Part shown: one piece after another, positions 1-11,402 of the stretch
Numbering within the stretch: the stretch's first letter is position 1
How the letters are laid out: each line of letters begins with the position of its first letter
Assembly (NCBI GenBank): GCA_022605405.1
Contig: JABYQQ010000003.1
Span: 1,550,001-1,614,000 of the forward strand
DNA length: 64,000 nt
Reading direction: 5' to 3'
Source of the DNA: Earliella scabrosa
Taxonomy: Eukaryota > Basidiomycota > Agaricomycetes > Polyporales > Polyporaceae
Notes under the pieces: generated by a model
Told to the model about the DNA's origin: nothing
Database searches by the model: none
Seen by the model: the letters and a program-made list of their open reading frames with translations, nothing else
Translations under genes and position numbers: made by a program

Positions 1-615
1 GACAGGGTACGTCCCAGCCCATCGGTTCGCTTCATGCTCACCCATGCAACGTGTACTCTTCCATTCAGAATCAAGGTTCACTTCAAGGACTCGAAAGGTC
101 AACTCCTGAAGACTGTAGAGGCGAACGAGGGAGATGACATTCTGTCCATCGCGCACGAGTATGACATCGACCTAGAAGGTACGTCGCTGCCCCTCGTCGC
201 TGTCGCGCCGCGTCCTTATGTCCCGATCCTGCCTTGTTCGTTGTTCAAAGGCGCATGTGAGGGCTCGGTAGCATGCTCAACATGTCATGTCATCCTCGAC
301 CCGGAGACGTACGACAAGCTCCCAGAGCCAGAGGTATGCCTCCATTCTCCAACGCGCTGCCCACATCGTAGCACTCTTCCTCATCTCCGGTCGCCCAGGA
401 CGACGAGAACGATATGCTCGACATGGCATTTGGCCTCACAGACACATCGCGACTGGGCTGCCAGGTGCGGTTGACGAGGGAGATGGACGGGATGTCGGCT
501 ACGCTGCCCGCAGCTACGCGGAATATGTTCGTCGATGGTACGCACCGCTATGTTCTCGATTACGCCGGAGCGTCTTACGATGCTTCACGCAGGCAAGAAG
601 CCAACACACCATTAG
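1..615 (+). CDS. Mitochondrial [2Fe-2S] ferredoxin (adrenodoxin type), 5' truncated by window edge
   Basis: Electron carrier of the adrenodoxin/Yah1 family, which in fungi serves mitochondrial Fe-S cluster and heme A synthesis. Exons read 1-6 (tail of an upstream exon), 69-178, 251-333, 399-537 and 593-615; all junctions are GT-AG with matching phase. The cluster ligands are visible as [12 protein letters not shown] (C-x5-C-x2-C) followed by LGCQ about 35 residues later. The last exon is only 23 bases and supplies the end KKPTHH after MFVDG, as usual in the family. The mitochondrial presequence lies outside the window. Family assignment is firm; the exact orthologue name is inferred, so no symbol is given. 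Confidence 0.9.
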
Positions 616-1171
616 CATATCTCTTGTCTGTTGTGAGCCCTGTGGCCGAAATTCTTGATGTTGTCAACCTTATTGTTCCCGCTAATGCTTCACGATATAT
701 CACTCTACTCCGCTTCTGCCAAATGGATAGTTCTTCGAAGACGCCGCAAGAAGCCGTGCGCGTCCGGAGTATGCATCTCCAGAGCGACACGTTCAAGTCG
801 ATCATCTGCGCCTACCGGGGCCTCCTCACATTTGCCGACCCCAACTTCTCCGGTCTTCCTGTTGCGATGATCTTCCTCAAGTCGCCACCGGGACATGTCT
901 ATGCCAAGATGCTCATCTCGCGCACATATGCTGCCTCGCGAGTCGTGCCAGGTTGTCCAAGAATCGTGAATTAATGCTTGTAAATGCAGCAAGAAATGTA
1001 CCAAGAACCACCAGTCCTCCGCGCCCACGACGTCCCTCCCCCACCCTAGCCCTCTACCGCAGGCTCCCTCAACAGTCATACATGCCCCAGTACGCCACGC
1101 CGGGCTCCAAGGAACATCAAGAAATGCACGTCGTCGCCTAGACGCATCGCCACCTTCTTCAAGCACCTCAC
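616..1171. other. Intergenic region between ferredoxin and the GCNA-like gene
   Basis: Convergent 3' ends flank this stretch. Several frames stay open on both strands (for example a minus-strand frame ending near 705), but none shows a recognisable domain or a chain of phased introns, so I do not call a gene. Confidence 0.4.
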
Positions 1172-3836
1172 TCAGTTGGTGGAAATCCGCACGGTCCTGA
1201 GCCCGCGAGCCAAGAACTCCATGTCCTCGTCATCGTCATCGTCCGCTTGGCCTTGAGTCGTCTCGTCGACCTCCATGAAGTCAAACGGGCGCGCACGCCC
1301 CGCCACCGCGGCGTTTGTACCACCACTCGGGACGGCGGGCGAGGGGAACGCGCCGGGCATGCGAAGAGGCGAGTCTGTGTGCGTGATGTCGCGAGAGGGC
1401 GAGAGGGCAAGAGGTCAGCTGCTGCATACGCGCTCGAGGAGGGACAAATGGGGGAACATGAAAACACAGATCGTGAAGGAGGCGGAGTGCAGAATGTGGG
1501 GTGTGGGACGCTGGTGGGACGAGAGACGAGGGATGAGATACAGAACGCGGACAACGCACCCCGACTGCGCGCCGCAGCGTTCTGGCTGTCCGCGAGCGCT
1601 GCCGCCGTCTTCTTGGGAGTCTTGGGCGGTGCGCGCCGGCACTCGAACTGGGGCACTAGCTGTCCGGTCTTGCACACGCCGCAGACTGACCGTGGAGGCG
1701 TGTGTGATGGAATGAGACAGTATTGGGAGGAGATGCTGGGGAATACGCACCGTGCTCGTCCGGGTTGATCGACTTGGAGTGGCGTCCGTAGCTACGGGGC
1801 GACTCGTTGAGCACGCGAGAGGGTTCAACGTCCCGAGTGGTAGTCCCGCGTGACTCACACTTTCGCGCAATTGGCACACTCTGTAAGTTGGGGACGCTGT
1901 TAGCCACAAATACATGCGATCGCCGTGGGTCGATGAACGCACTCCATTCGTATTTGCACTTGATCTCGTAGCTGTGTCTCGTCTGTCGCACGCGAGACAG
2001 GATGAGCATACACTGAATGCTGGCAGGTCGATAAGTGACATACGGTGACTTCGACCTCAGGCCGCGTGCGCATGACCTTTTGAGCCCTGTAGACGCGAAG
2101 GTGAGCGATAGCACACCTGCAAACCAGATTTTCAGTCGTGCCAGCTCACCAGCCCTTGAACAGGGAACCGTGGTTCTCTTTCGGTTCCTCGTTGATGATC
2201 CAGCATGCGAGGTGGCACATCTCATGCGAGAGTGTGTTGCGTATCCGTTCTGGCAATCCAAGACGCGTTAGGTGCGAGACTATAGGAAAGTGGAACAGGA
2301 TGGCCTACCATCACAGTCGAGGATCTTCTCCGCAAGTTGGATGGACGTTGTGTGCACGCCATCTCGCGACCTGCCACCATCGCGTCAAGTCGAGGCCGAC
2401 TGGATCGAGCGGACGCCAACGCACCTATGCCAATGCGCTCGTCCTGCAGTCGTCAGCAGCCGTTTGTTCCACTCGAGCTTCGTCTCCGGCGGTATGCCTC
2501 CCTTGAACACCGTCTCGTTCAGCTCCTTGAAGAACGTCTCCGCGTAAGCCCGCCGCCTCTGGAGCTCGATCTCCTGCAGCGCCTTCTTGGTCATGCGCGG
2601 GGCCTTGCTTGTCAGCTTTCCGGGGGCCGGGCTGCCTGACGATGCGCGCACCCCGGCAACGGCGACGCTGCTGGGGCGCGGCAACTTGGGCTTCACGAGC
2701 GCTGCGATTTCGTCCTCATCCTCGGAGTCCGACTCGGACGAGGCGAGCAGCTTGGCCTTGGCGGGGCCTCTGCGAGGGGTCGAAGAACCGGGCGTTCCGA
2801 ATGTCCCTCCAGGTAGTGGGCGACGGGCAGGTCTCTGCGTGCTTCGCGGCTCGTTCCTGGACGGATATCAGTGGGCGGTGGTAATGAATGTCGAAGGATG
2901 GAACCTACAGGATGAGGATAGCACCGTCGTCCATCGAAAACGGGTCAGCGCCGGTCACCTCGTCCCTTTCGCTGTCCGAGTCGTCCAAGAACAACGGGAG
3001 CGTGTTCTTCGCGGCTTTGGGTGGCGACGGATGCGCAGGCCGAGTTGATTGTGTTTTCTTGGGGGTCACGGCACTTGCATCCAGTCGAGAGGCCGGCGCG
3101 TCATTGTCTGACTTGTCGCTTTCGGGCGAGCTGAGGGTGAGGTCGATGACGTCTGACTCGTTTATGGGCAAGCGTCGCCTAACGTTCGGCGTTCCCGTCA
3201 CCGCGCTGTCGTCCTCGGACTCAGACTCGGAGCTGGAACTGAGCACTACGTTCCGGGCACGCGAGCCTGGCTTCCGTTTGGGCGTGACGGAAGGCAAGTG
3301 TTCAGAGTCGGTGTCGCTGGAGCGTGTGATTTAGTCAGTAAGTTGTGAATGTAAGATGTATGTGTATTGCTATAGCTCACTGATCCGACAAGGCTTTAGA
3401 TTGTGCTTCAATATGGGTCTTTTGGACACTGGGGAAGGCAGGTGCTGTCTGGGACCCCTTCTGTGCAATCACAGACGCGCTTCAAACCCAGCAATGAGAA
3501 AGTTCGTGTCAACAGCCACCGAAGTAGTATGCTCACGTAGAGTCGTCCTCCTCGTCAGAGGATATGACGATGACACGAAGTTCGTTCTGGTTCATAGTTG
3601 CCAACGCAGTCCGCTTCAGCTTGATGCGTCTGACGCATGCATGCGTAAACAGTACATTCGGAACAGCGTTCGAGTGCTTACCGCTGTCGCTCTTCCTCAC
3701 TGTCAGACACCTCGCTCCCGCTCGGGTGGGCTTTGAGAAGCCGGGCGTCGTGTGGCCGACTCGGAAGTGACGCCCCCGGAACCACCAACGTTCGACGTGG
3801 AGACTGAGTTTCCGCCGCAAACACGATCGAGTCCAT
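1172..3836 (-). CDS. GCNA/SprT-like nuclear metalloprotease with acidic, SUMO-interacting N-terminus
   Basis: SprT-family zinc protease of the GCNA (ACRC) branch, a class that removes DNA-protein crosslinks in a SUMO-dependent way. The start ATG is at 3834-3836. The N-terminal third is acidic and Ser-rich, with hydrophobic cores next to acidic stretches, ELRVIVISSDEEDD and DVIDLTLSSPESD, which fit SUMO-interaction motifs. The SprT core follows: FFKELNETVFKGGIPPETKL, TTAGRA, then the active site LSHEMCHLACW (HExxH) and a zinc-finger-like end, WKCANCAKVYGRHSKSINPD and CGVCKTG. Exons joined by eye include 2856-2425, 2370-2309 and 2249 onward, all in phase. The tail ends in an acidic DDDDDEDMEFLARGL segment. 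Boundaries of the last two exons are less certain. Confidence 0.85.
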
Positions 3837-4658
3837 TCTCAGATGTACTGGGTTTGGCGGTCCAAGTAGTCGATCTCCTAATGGAAAGTCAGGAGAGAAC
3901 AAAAGAGCCACTGGAGACACTAGTAGAATGCGGAGGCAATGGAACGCGTCGAGACGCTACGCGACGAATCAGGCAAACCAACATTGCGTCCGGCGATCAA
4001 ACCGGTCTTCACCATTTGGCGCTGGCTCCCTCGCGCAACAACGGTCCGGTCCACAGTCCTCCACCGTACGCGTTCCCCCATCATGATCATATGCATGAGC
4101 CTTCACGAATGCAAACCGTCACACTACAACACAAACATTTTGTGGACTGCAACGAGGGATGCTTGAACAGAGCAGGTGACGACTCCGAGTCTCTAGCTGT
4201 ACGCTTGTCCACAAGTTACGTCTCCCAGTTGATTCTGCCAGAGCACAGGCAACAGCTTCGACTTCTAGGTATACATGCCCCTTGCGCTGGAGTGGTATGC
4301 GCGACAAACACTGAAAACATCTGAGACCTCTTTTGGAGCTGAGGTGAAGGGATGATAAAGCAATGGGCGAATCACCCAGCCGCTATGACCACGGCCCCTC
4401 GGTAAGTATCCGTTTTCTTTGATACTCCCCTCATTGCGTTCATGCAGTCAGTTGGTTGCTTTTGAATAGCTTGCATAAATTTTTATGCTTAGCAGCTGTT
4501 GCGCTGGCAACCAAGCCACAAACCCGATGGTCTCAGTCTCTTTGAGCCACTTCAAGTATAAAGTCCTAACCTCCAGAGCTCAGCCGTCCCACTCAGCTTG
4601 ACCTCACCCCTCATCCACACCCACACCCACAAACGAATTCTCCAGACGTGACGTTGCT
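3837..4658. promoter_or_regulatory. Divergent intergenic promoter region
   Basis: Separates the minus-strand GCNA-like gene from the plus-strand coiled-coil gene. Long frames here lack intron phasing or domains. The last 100 bases carry the TATA box annotated separately. Confidence 0.4.
4557..4562 (+). promoter_or_regulatory. TATA box of the coiled-coil gene
   Basis: TATAAA lies about 100 bases before the ATG at 4659, followed by a C-rich, CA-rich leader as in fungal promoters. Confidence 0.6.
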
Positions 4659-6427
4659 ATGGGGAAGAGTAAGAAATCAGTCAGCAAGAAGAAGCGGACG
4701 TCTGGCGGGAACAGGCGGAGGACGAGGAAACCCAACAGTAATGATCGTAAGTGCCCTCAGTGTCGTCGCCGAAACCACCCGTGATGACATGACATTCATC
4801 GTCTTGCAGTGGTGAACAATCAGTTATGTCGCCAAGGCAGCGGATCCTTCGACCTCATTCCAGACTTCCTAGACGATGGTTCGTGCAGCAGACTCGCTAT
4901 TTGATTGCCACTCACACATCCTGCACGCGTTGTCAGTCAAAAAGGGCATGCGCAGCAGGGGTGTCGATCCCACGAATCGCACGGATACTGCTGTCACAGT
5001 GCAGGCCCTGCTATTCGTAAGTCGCACAACAGAGATTCCCCACACGTAGATCTTACACTGGACCGACAGGTCGATGACAATAAGTTCGACCTGCGACCAT
5101 CCGAGGACCCTGACCAGATCAGGTTGAAACCCACGCGGCAATTTGCAGAGATGTACGTTCATTGACCCATAAGACATCATATCTATTGACCGGGGTTGGC
5201 ATTCACATGCACAGCGGGAAGGCCGCTAGACGCGCGTTTCCACAGGGGGCGCGGATCGTGGAGATCAGCAACTACATGGACAACTTGGCCGGTCGTACTC
5301 CTAACAAAACGAAGAAAGTGGTACGAGAGCCACGGCACCAGACACCTTACTTCTTGTCTCACGTATGTGCCCAGATACTGCTCGACCTTGGGAGGAAGAA
5401 CAAAGCGCTCAGGGAGAAGGATGAGGAAATTGAACGGCTGCGCGCACAACTTGCTGGCGCTGAGCGTGTCTCCCCCGTCCCAGAGGTCCCAGAGGAAGAT
5501 GAGAACATGTTCATGGACGTCGACGTCGGGCTCGACAACTCCGACTTGCAAGAGGGCTGGCAAGAGAACGAGAACACTTTCGTTGACAGCGAGGTGGACA
5601 TGGAGGGGGAGGAAGCTCCCTCTCCGGGCTCATCGTAGGTTCAAGAACGAATGTGGTACCGTGCAATGTCGCTCAATGTTCGATACAGGGCCCTGTTCCC
5701 ACGCACTCCGCAACGGGCGGCGAAGATCGCTCAAGCCTACCTCACGCCTCCAGATACGACATCCCCGCTCTCTCGTCAAGCTTCCCAAGCACGCTTCGAT
5801 CAGTACGAGAAGGTCATTCTTCCCTTGTTATACCCACTCGAGGTTTCGTAGGACTAAAATGTGCGTTGTCCTATCCCCGGCAGCAGGATCAGCAGATTGC
5901 GCAGATGCGCGCCCGACTGGGACCTTCGACCGACGCCGAGGTGCGGGCCGAGGTTGAACAGGAGCTCCGCGTTGGGCACGAGGAGGAGACCGCGCAGCTG
6001 CGCACCCGACTTGAGCAGGAGCGTACTCGTGCGGATCAGGGTCAAGAGCAAGCGCAGGAATGGAAGGAAGTAGCCGAGGTCGAGTATCTCCTGCGCGTGG
6101 ACGCTGAGGGGAGGCTGGAGGAGGCAGAGGGGCGGAACGTCCGCCTCGAGGAGGATCGCGACATGTACCAGCGCAAGCATTGCGGCGCGGAGGCGGCGCT
6201 TAAGGGCTGTAAGATGCAAGGTGCGCGGCATGCCGTGGAGCTGCAACGGGGTATGCAAGAGGACATGGCTCGGCGTGTGAGTCTCTTATTATTGTACATT
6301 GTCATGCCACTGACCCGATTGTGATGGCGCTGCATCGCGATGTCAGTTCGTGCAGTACGGGTGCGTGGCGTCTCATTGGTCTCCTTCGTTCTCAGCCTAA
6401 TGTTGGTTCTGCAGACAATCTTGGTGA
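4659..6427 (+). CDS. Lineage-specific coiled-coil protein with basic N-terminus
   Basis: I do not recognise the family. A chain of in-phase GT-AG exons runs from the ATG at 4659 (MGKSKKSVSKKKRTS, a likely nuclear localisation signal) through RQFAEIGKAARRAF (about 5135-5155 joined to 5217), a first heptad region LRAQLAGAERV, an acidic stretch (EEDENMFMDVDVG, up to 5635), then from 5693 ALFPRTPQRAAKIAQ and from 5886 a long Glu/Arg/Gln coiled coil (DQQIAQMRARLGP and onward to MARR near 6279). The final two tiny exons ending at 6427 are uncertain. An alternative is two separate genes split at the TAG at 5636, but a gtaggt donor and gatacag acceptor join the frames in phase. Confidence 0.6.
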
Positions 6428-7318
6428 GGGCGCGCAGGTTTGCTGCTGATGATGGCATGTCTCACAGTCAAAGGTATTGAATCTCTGGTCCCTGGTTTGG
6501 ACCAATGTCGTGTATCCGTTACACCTCGCAATGTGCCAGTCGTGTTCGCGAAGCTGCCGATACTCGGTCAAAGGGGCCCAACCCTTCCCGTGCCAGACGC
6601 CTGACTCCATGAGAGATCTTCCAACTGATCTTCCAGGTCTGTCTACTGAGTGTCCGGAGTATACATACCACCTTCAAGCTGTCACGGTGAGTATACAATC
6701 CGTCATGGGATCCTGGTGGTCTGACCAATTGCGTCGAAGATAGTTGAAATGATAGGATGAGCGCGCGCGAACAGAAGTCGAGTGTGCGCCTTCAGGCTTC
6801 CCACTTTGGCACAATAGGACACACCGCTCCAAGACATAGCTATACTTAGCACAAGTGTGGTGGACGCACCCGAGCCTAATAACAGTGCACAAGATGTAGC
6901 ACTGTCCGCCCCCACCGACCTCTGTCCAATCGGAGTCTGCTTAGGGGAGATAGGAACGCGGACAACAAACCACCACAGGCAGCGCAACTTTGACCTTAAG
7001 GTATGCATTTTTAGATGTTGTCGGAGATGTCGACCCAGGACGCTCTCACGACATCGGCAGCTGGAACACATGAATTGTGTCATTCCCGTACTACTGTCCT
7101 CCATCCATTCAAACCCTTGACACAACTACGGTTCTTGGATGCAGGCGTCCATTCCTCGACGGATGCATGTCAGAAACGGCGCGACAACTCATCAAACACG
7201 GTCCCCCACCCAGTCGCCGCGAGGCCAACGACCCTGTTTGTGTCAAAATCTGCTTATATCACCATGCGCTACTATAGAGGGGGCCAAGTCACCCCACCGC
7301 TCATCTACCCGCTTGCCC
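6428..7318. other. Intergenic region, nothing recognised
   Basis: No frame with domain similarity or consistent splicing was found. A TATA-like cttatatc near 7252-7259 may serve the next gene. Confidence 0.4.
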
Positions 7319-9388
7319 ATGTCGACAAGTGTGACACTGGATCTAGCGACTTCGCCACTCTTCGATCATATCTCGGAGCACGTACCCGTTGCAGAACGCA
7401 TTCATGTCTCTCACGAGCGCGCCAAAGCCATCGGACTGCGATACGGTGCGTTCTCAACACACGCTGGACTGACGTTCAGCGCCGCTAGCTGAGCCGTCTG
7501 CGTGTGACCCTACATCTACAGCTTTGACGATCGAGGACGTCCTTCGACCCTCGAAGAAGTTCTGGGACATTTACGTGGACTACACCACCACGCTCGATGG
7601 GGGCGCGGCTGCGCTCCTCAGTATCCAACTCAACCTCATGGCGGGCACTCTCGCCCCTTTCACCGAAAAGCGCCCAGAGCTGCGTCCCCTCCTGGACGAT
7701 GTGCTGACTTTCCGGGTCTCGTGTGTAACTGTTCCGTTCTAGTCAGTCTTGCTGTCCGACTGATGGTGAACAACAGGGCGCAATTTATGCTGACGGAACT
7801 GGGGCACGGTCTGGATGCAGCTAATATCGAGACGACCGCAACGCTGCGCGAGGATGGGAGCTTCGATCTGCACACGCCTAACCCCAATGCCGCAAAGTCA
7901 GTTCATTCGTCTGGCCTTTGTGCTCACCGTGCTGAGGATGTCAACTCAGATTCATGCCACCTACGCTTCCGTTTGGTGGTGTCCCTAGGGTGGGGATCGT
8001 GATAGCAAGGCTGGTGCATCGTGGCGTTTTCAAGGGCCTTCGACCGTTCATCGTTGCGCTGAATGACGGCAAGGATATGTGCAAAGGTGTCACCGCTCGG
8101 TTAGTCACACCTCATTGTTCCTATCCTCCCTTGACTCACACCTGCCCTCAGAGAACTCCCAACTAGAACCGGCTCGAAAGCGATAGGTCACGCCCTCATA
8201 TACTTCGACCATGTCATACTACCGTTCGACGCGCTCCTGGGAGAAGTCGAGCAGATGACGCACGCCCGTCATCACTTCCTGCGGATGATCTGGCGCGTTG
8301 GAATCGGATCATTGAGTCTTGCGGCCCTCGTGGTACCCGCGCTCAAGATGGCCGCATACATCGGCGCGAACTACAGTGTACGGCGTAAAGTTGGTAGTGG
8401 CACGGCGGGCGATCAGCGCGTCCCCATCATGTCATTCCAGACACAGCAGTTGCCGATCCTCCACGCTCTGGCGCAAGGATTTGTGCTAGATGCGTTTTAC
8501 AGGCGCACGACCGCATGGCTCACGGAAATTTCACTTGATAACATGAGTCTTAGGAACGCAATCAGTGCGATTGTGAAAGCGACCATGACTGGCCACTGGC
8601 GTAGGACCGGTATTACAATCGTTGACCGGTGTGGGGCGCAAGGCATGTTCGACTTCAACTTACTATTGCCCATGGAGGTACGCATACGTGCATGTCTACA
8701 TCTTGAACGATGGTCGTTAACTGACTATCCACGCAGATGGAGCTTCGTGGTGCAGCTATCGCCGAGGGCGACGTACTTGCGCTGTGCATACGTAGGTTCT
8801 CTTTATAACTTCTTTCTCCAGCCAGTGACTTACTACGTCGCTATCTTAGGATTAGCCCCAGAATTGCTGCTGGGCAGATACAGGATCCCAACGAGCCAGC
8901 ATCCGACGTCGCGCCTCGCACTGCACGAGCGGAGACTTACTGATGAGCTGCAAGCTATCATCGCCTCAGCCTCTGTTAATGGCGGGCACCGCGGCCCCGA
9001 TGTCAGTCGGCTGCTTCTCCCGCGCTGCATGCCGTACATCGAGGCGATTGGGCATCGGATGGCGTATGAGGCAGCCACGGACGCGGGCGTGGCCCTTCCC
9101 CTCTTGCGCCTGTACGAAGCTGGAGTTGTCGGCGTTGATCTGGCGGCATACCTGGAGTTTGGGCTCGTTCCTTCCCGGCGTGCGTGGGCGGAAGAGGAGG
9201 CAGCGGCCTTGTCGGAAGTGTACGCACGCCTGGACAGTTTCCTTGACGCGACGGGGGCAGCGCCATATGCCCGTGCAGCGTGTGTGTCACAAGAGGCCTG
9301 GGATGCGTTTGTTCGGACGCTAGAGGTGTACGACGGGAGTGCCCAGTATGACTGGCGGCGCGGCAGCATGGTGATAGCGCGGTTGTAG
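7319..9388 (+). CDS. Acyl-CoA oxidase-like flavoprotein with PTS1
   Basis: FAD-dependent acyl-CoA oxidase/dehydrogenase-fold protein of about 600 residues, expected to catalyse the first step of peroxisomal beta-oxidation. Exons: 7319-7445, 7522-7720, 7770 onward to 7896, 7950-8099, 8152-8677, 8737-8791 and 8850-9388, all in phase. Recognisable blocks are the alpha-domain end QFMLTELGHGLDAANIETTA, the beta-domain KFMPPTLPFGG, GIVIARL and ELPTRTGSKAIGHALIYFD, and the oxidase helix GAAIAEGDVLALCIR. The chain ends in Ala-Arg-Leu, a canonical type 1 peroxisomal targeting signal. It belongs to a fungal acyl-CoA dehydrogenase-like branch and its substrate range cannot be read from sequence. The donor at 7721 is chosen on phase. 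Confidence 0.82.
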
Positions 9389-9685
9389 AGACATTCTGTG
9401 AGGAGTCGAGACCCATTCCAGCGAGCACTGCTGAAATATGATGTATACTTCTTTCCCACTGGTGGAAATAGCGACAGACCAACTTGAGAGTACAATTTCT
9501 GGGTGGCTTGCCCTCCGACGGCCCAGTGAGGAGAGTGCGACTCTCAGAGAGAGACTTATCTTAACAAGTCGGCAGCGAGTCTCGCATTATGTGAATCAGG
9601 TATGCAGCGAGCAGTACGTGAACGGCCAGCATTTTGCAATGCCTCCCGCAAATCGGGCTCCTGAAAGAGATGCCGATGTGCGAGT

Positions 9686-11402
9686 TCAGTTCTTCTGGTA
9701 GACCTTGATGCTCTTGACTTCCCAATCTGAGGCAGTAAGGTAATGTCATCCGACACATAGTTATTAGAGATGAAAACTTACAAGCATTAGCGAATGCAGC
9801 ACCGTTGTTACGGACGTACTCCTCGCAAGTCGCCACGCCTGTGAGTTGCGCGCAACTTCGATCTTGCCCGGCAACCCCTCCCGCGGTCCAAACATTTCCG
9901 GCCCAGTCACCGCTTCCCCAGGTGCCCCCGTTAGCGAACAATTGTTCCTGAACCATCGATTGAACTCACCAGAGGGCAGTATTCAAAACGAGCACATGAT
10001 CATGAAAGTAATTGGACGTTTGACATGTCGAAGTAGGGAGCGACGCGACAGGCTTGCCCCATCCTGACGGTTGCGGGTTGCTTTTGGTGATATCTTCCGG
10101 GACCGATGTACGAGGGAAAAACCACGCCTTGATACCGCCGTCATCCCACAACACTAACATACCCGAAGCCTCTCGTTAGAACGTTGTCCTGGAATGAGGG
10201 ATGGAACTGACTTGTGTAGACGCCGCCCCCATTGCTGTTGAATGGTGCACCGAATGAAGCCCCCCTGGGATCCCGCACACCACATCCCGCGCCTCCAGTG
10301 ATCGCAGGCGCGCAGTCTGTACCGGCAACGAGGTTTCCGATCCTGTCGGGGTCCGAGGATGGCACCGTGCAACCCGGTGCAGTGTGCATGGTCACCTGGT
10401 TGTTGGTGTACTCGTTGACGCCCTCCGCAATGTCGATCTCACCCCCGCTTGGCCAATCCGGCCCTGCTCACTCTTGTTAGCACAGAAAAACGCAAAGAGA
10501 CGCCCTGAGGTAAGATACAACTCACCGGTGCTCCAAAACGCGGGCCAGGTACCACAACCCGTAGGCATGTGCACTGCGTCGAAGATGACCAAGCCGCCGG
10601 TGTAGGTATACTTTGACTGCAGTCGAATGGCTTGACGTAAACCGGAGACCGTGGACGTAGTATCGACTCGCGTGATGGCATTTCCGGCGTCGTTGATTTC
10701 GAATAGGTTCGCTGTCCGCTAGCGTGCATGAATTGCCTCAGTGTGACAGATACAGTGCCAGTGGGGGTAAGACCCTACCGCGGTCTCTTCATCCACATAC
10801 TGAGAAATTCCATGAGTCCAGATATCGGGCGAGTTCATATAATTCATTCCGTCGATGAATGAGTTTCCTTCCTGTTAGCAAGTCACGTCAATACCAATTA
10901 TATTAGAATTTGCGATGGGAGAGATCACACACATAGCTCGCTGCAATTTTCCAAGCAGAGTAATCCGAGGGGGGAGGAGAACCACCATTGGTGGCGTTCC
11001 CACTGGTCCCGGTCGACGACGAGCCGGGCGCAGTATCCGTGCCTGTATAGCGGAAATGAGGAAGCAACAAACAGGCTCGTTCGGCGTGCTCGACCCACTG
11101 GTGCCATCTTCGCTTTCCCCTCCGCCGGGGTCACTGTTCCCTGACGGCGGGTGTGTGAGGCCTGTGCCGGTGTTCTTGCAGTACAACGTCGGCTGTGACA
11201 AGGCAGCTTGCTGTTGCTGCTGTAGCCGCAGGCCAGCGTACGCGAGACGCATGTCTTCCCAGAGACTATGACTTCCCTTCAGGACGTTTCGGCGTGCGTG
11301 TCGTGCGGCATGAGTGAGCGACTTCGGTGTCCGCGGGAAGAGCACCGCATCGGTAGATTGGATGGTTGCAAGATATACGAGCAGTACGACGTGCACGATC
11401 AT
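9686..11402 (-). CDS. Secreted GH16 endo-beta-glucanase, copy 1 of a tandem pair
   Basis: Glycoside hydrolase family 16 enzyme acting on beta-1,3(4)-glucans. Start ATG 11400-11402 opens a signal peptide, MIVHVVLLVYLATIQSTDA. A Ser/Thr/Gly/Pro-rich linker follows (GTSGNATNGGSPPP), then the catalytic domain: WKIAASY, NSPDIWTHGISQYVDEE, GLVIFDAVHMPTGCGTWPAF, the catalytic GEIDIAEGVNEY (ExDxxE) and, further on, GGIKAWFFPRTSVPEDI and HVLVLNTALWGDWAGNVW. It ends DWEVKSIKVYQKN at 9686. Several introns of 50-70 bases were resolved by matching to copy 2. Likely secreted and involved in wall remodelling or glucan degradation. Confidence 0.87.
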
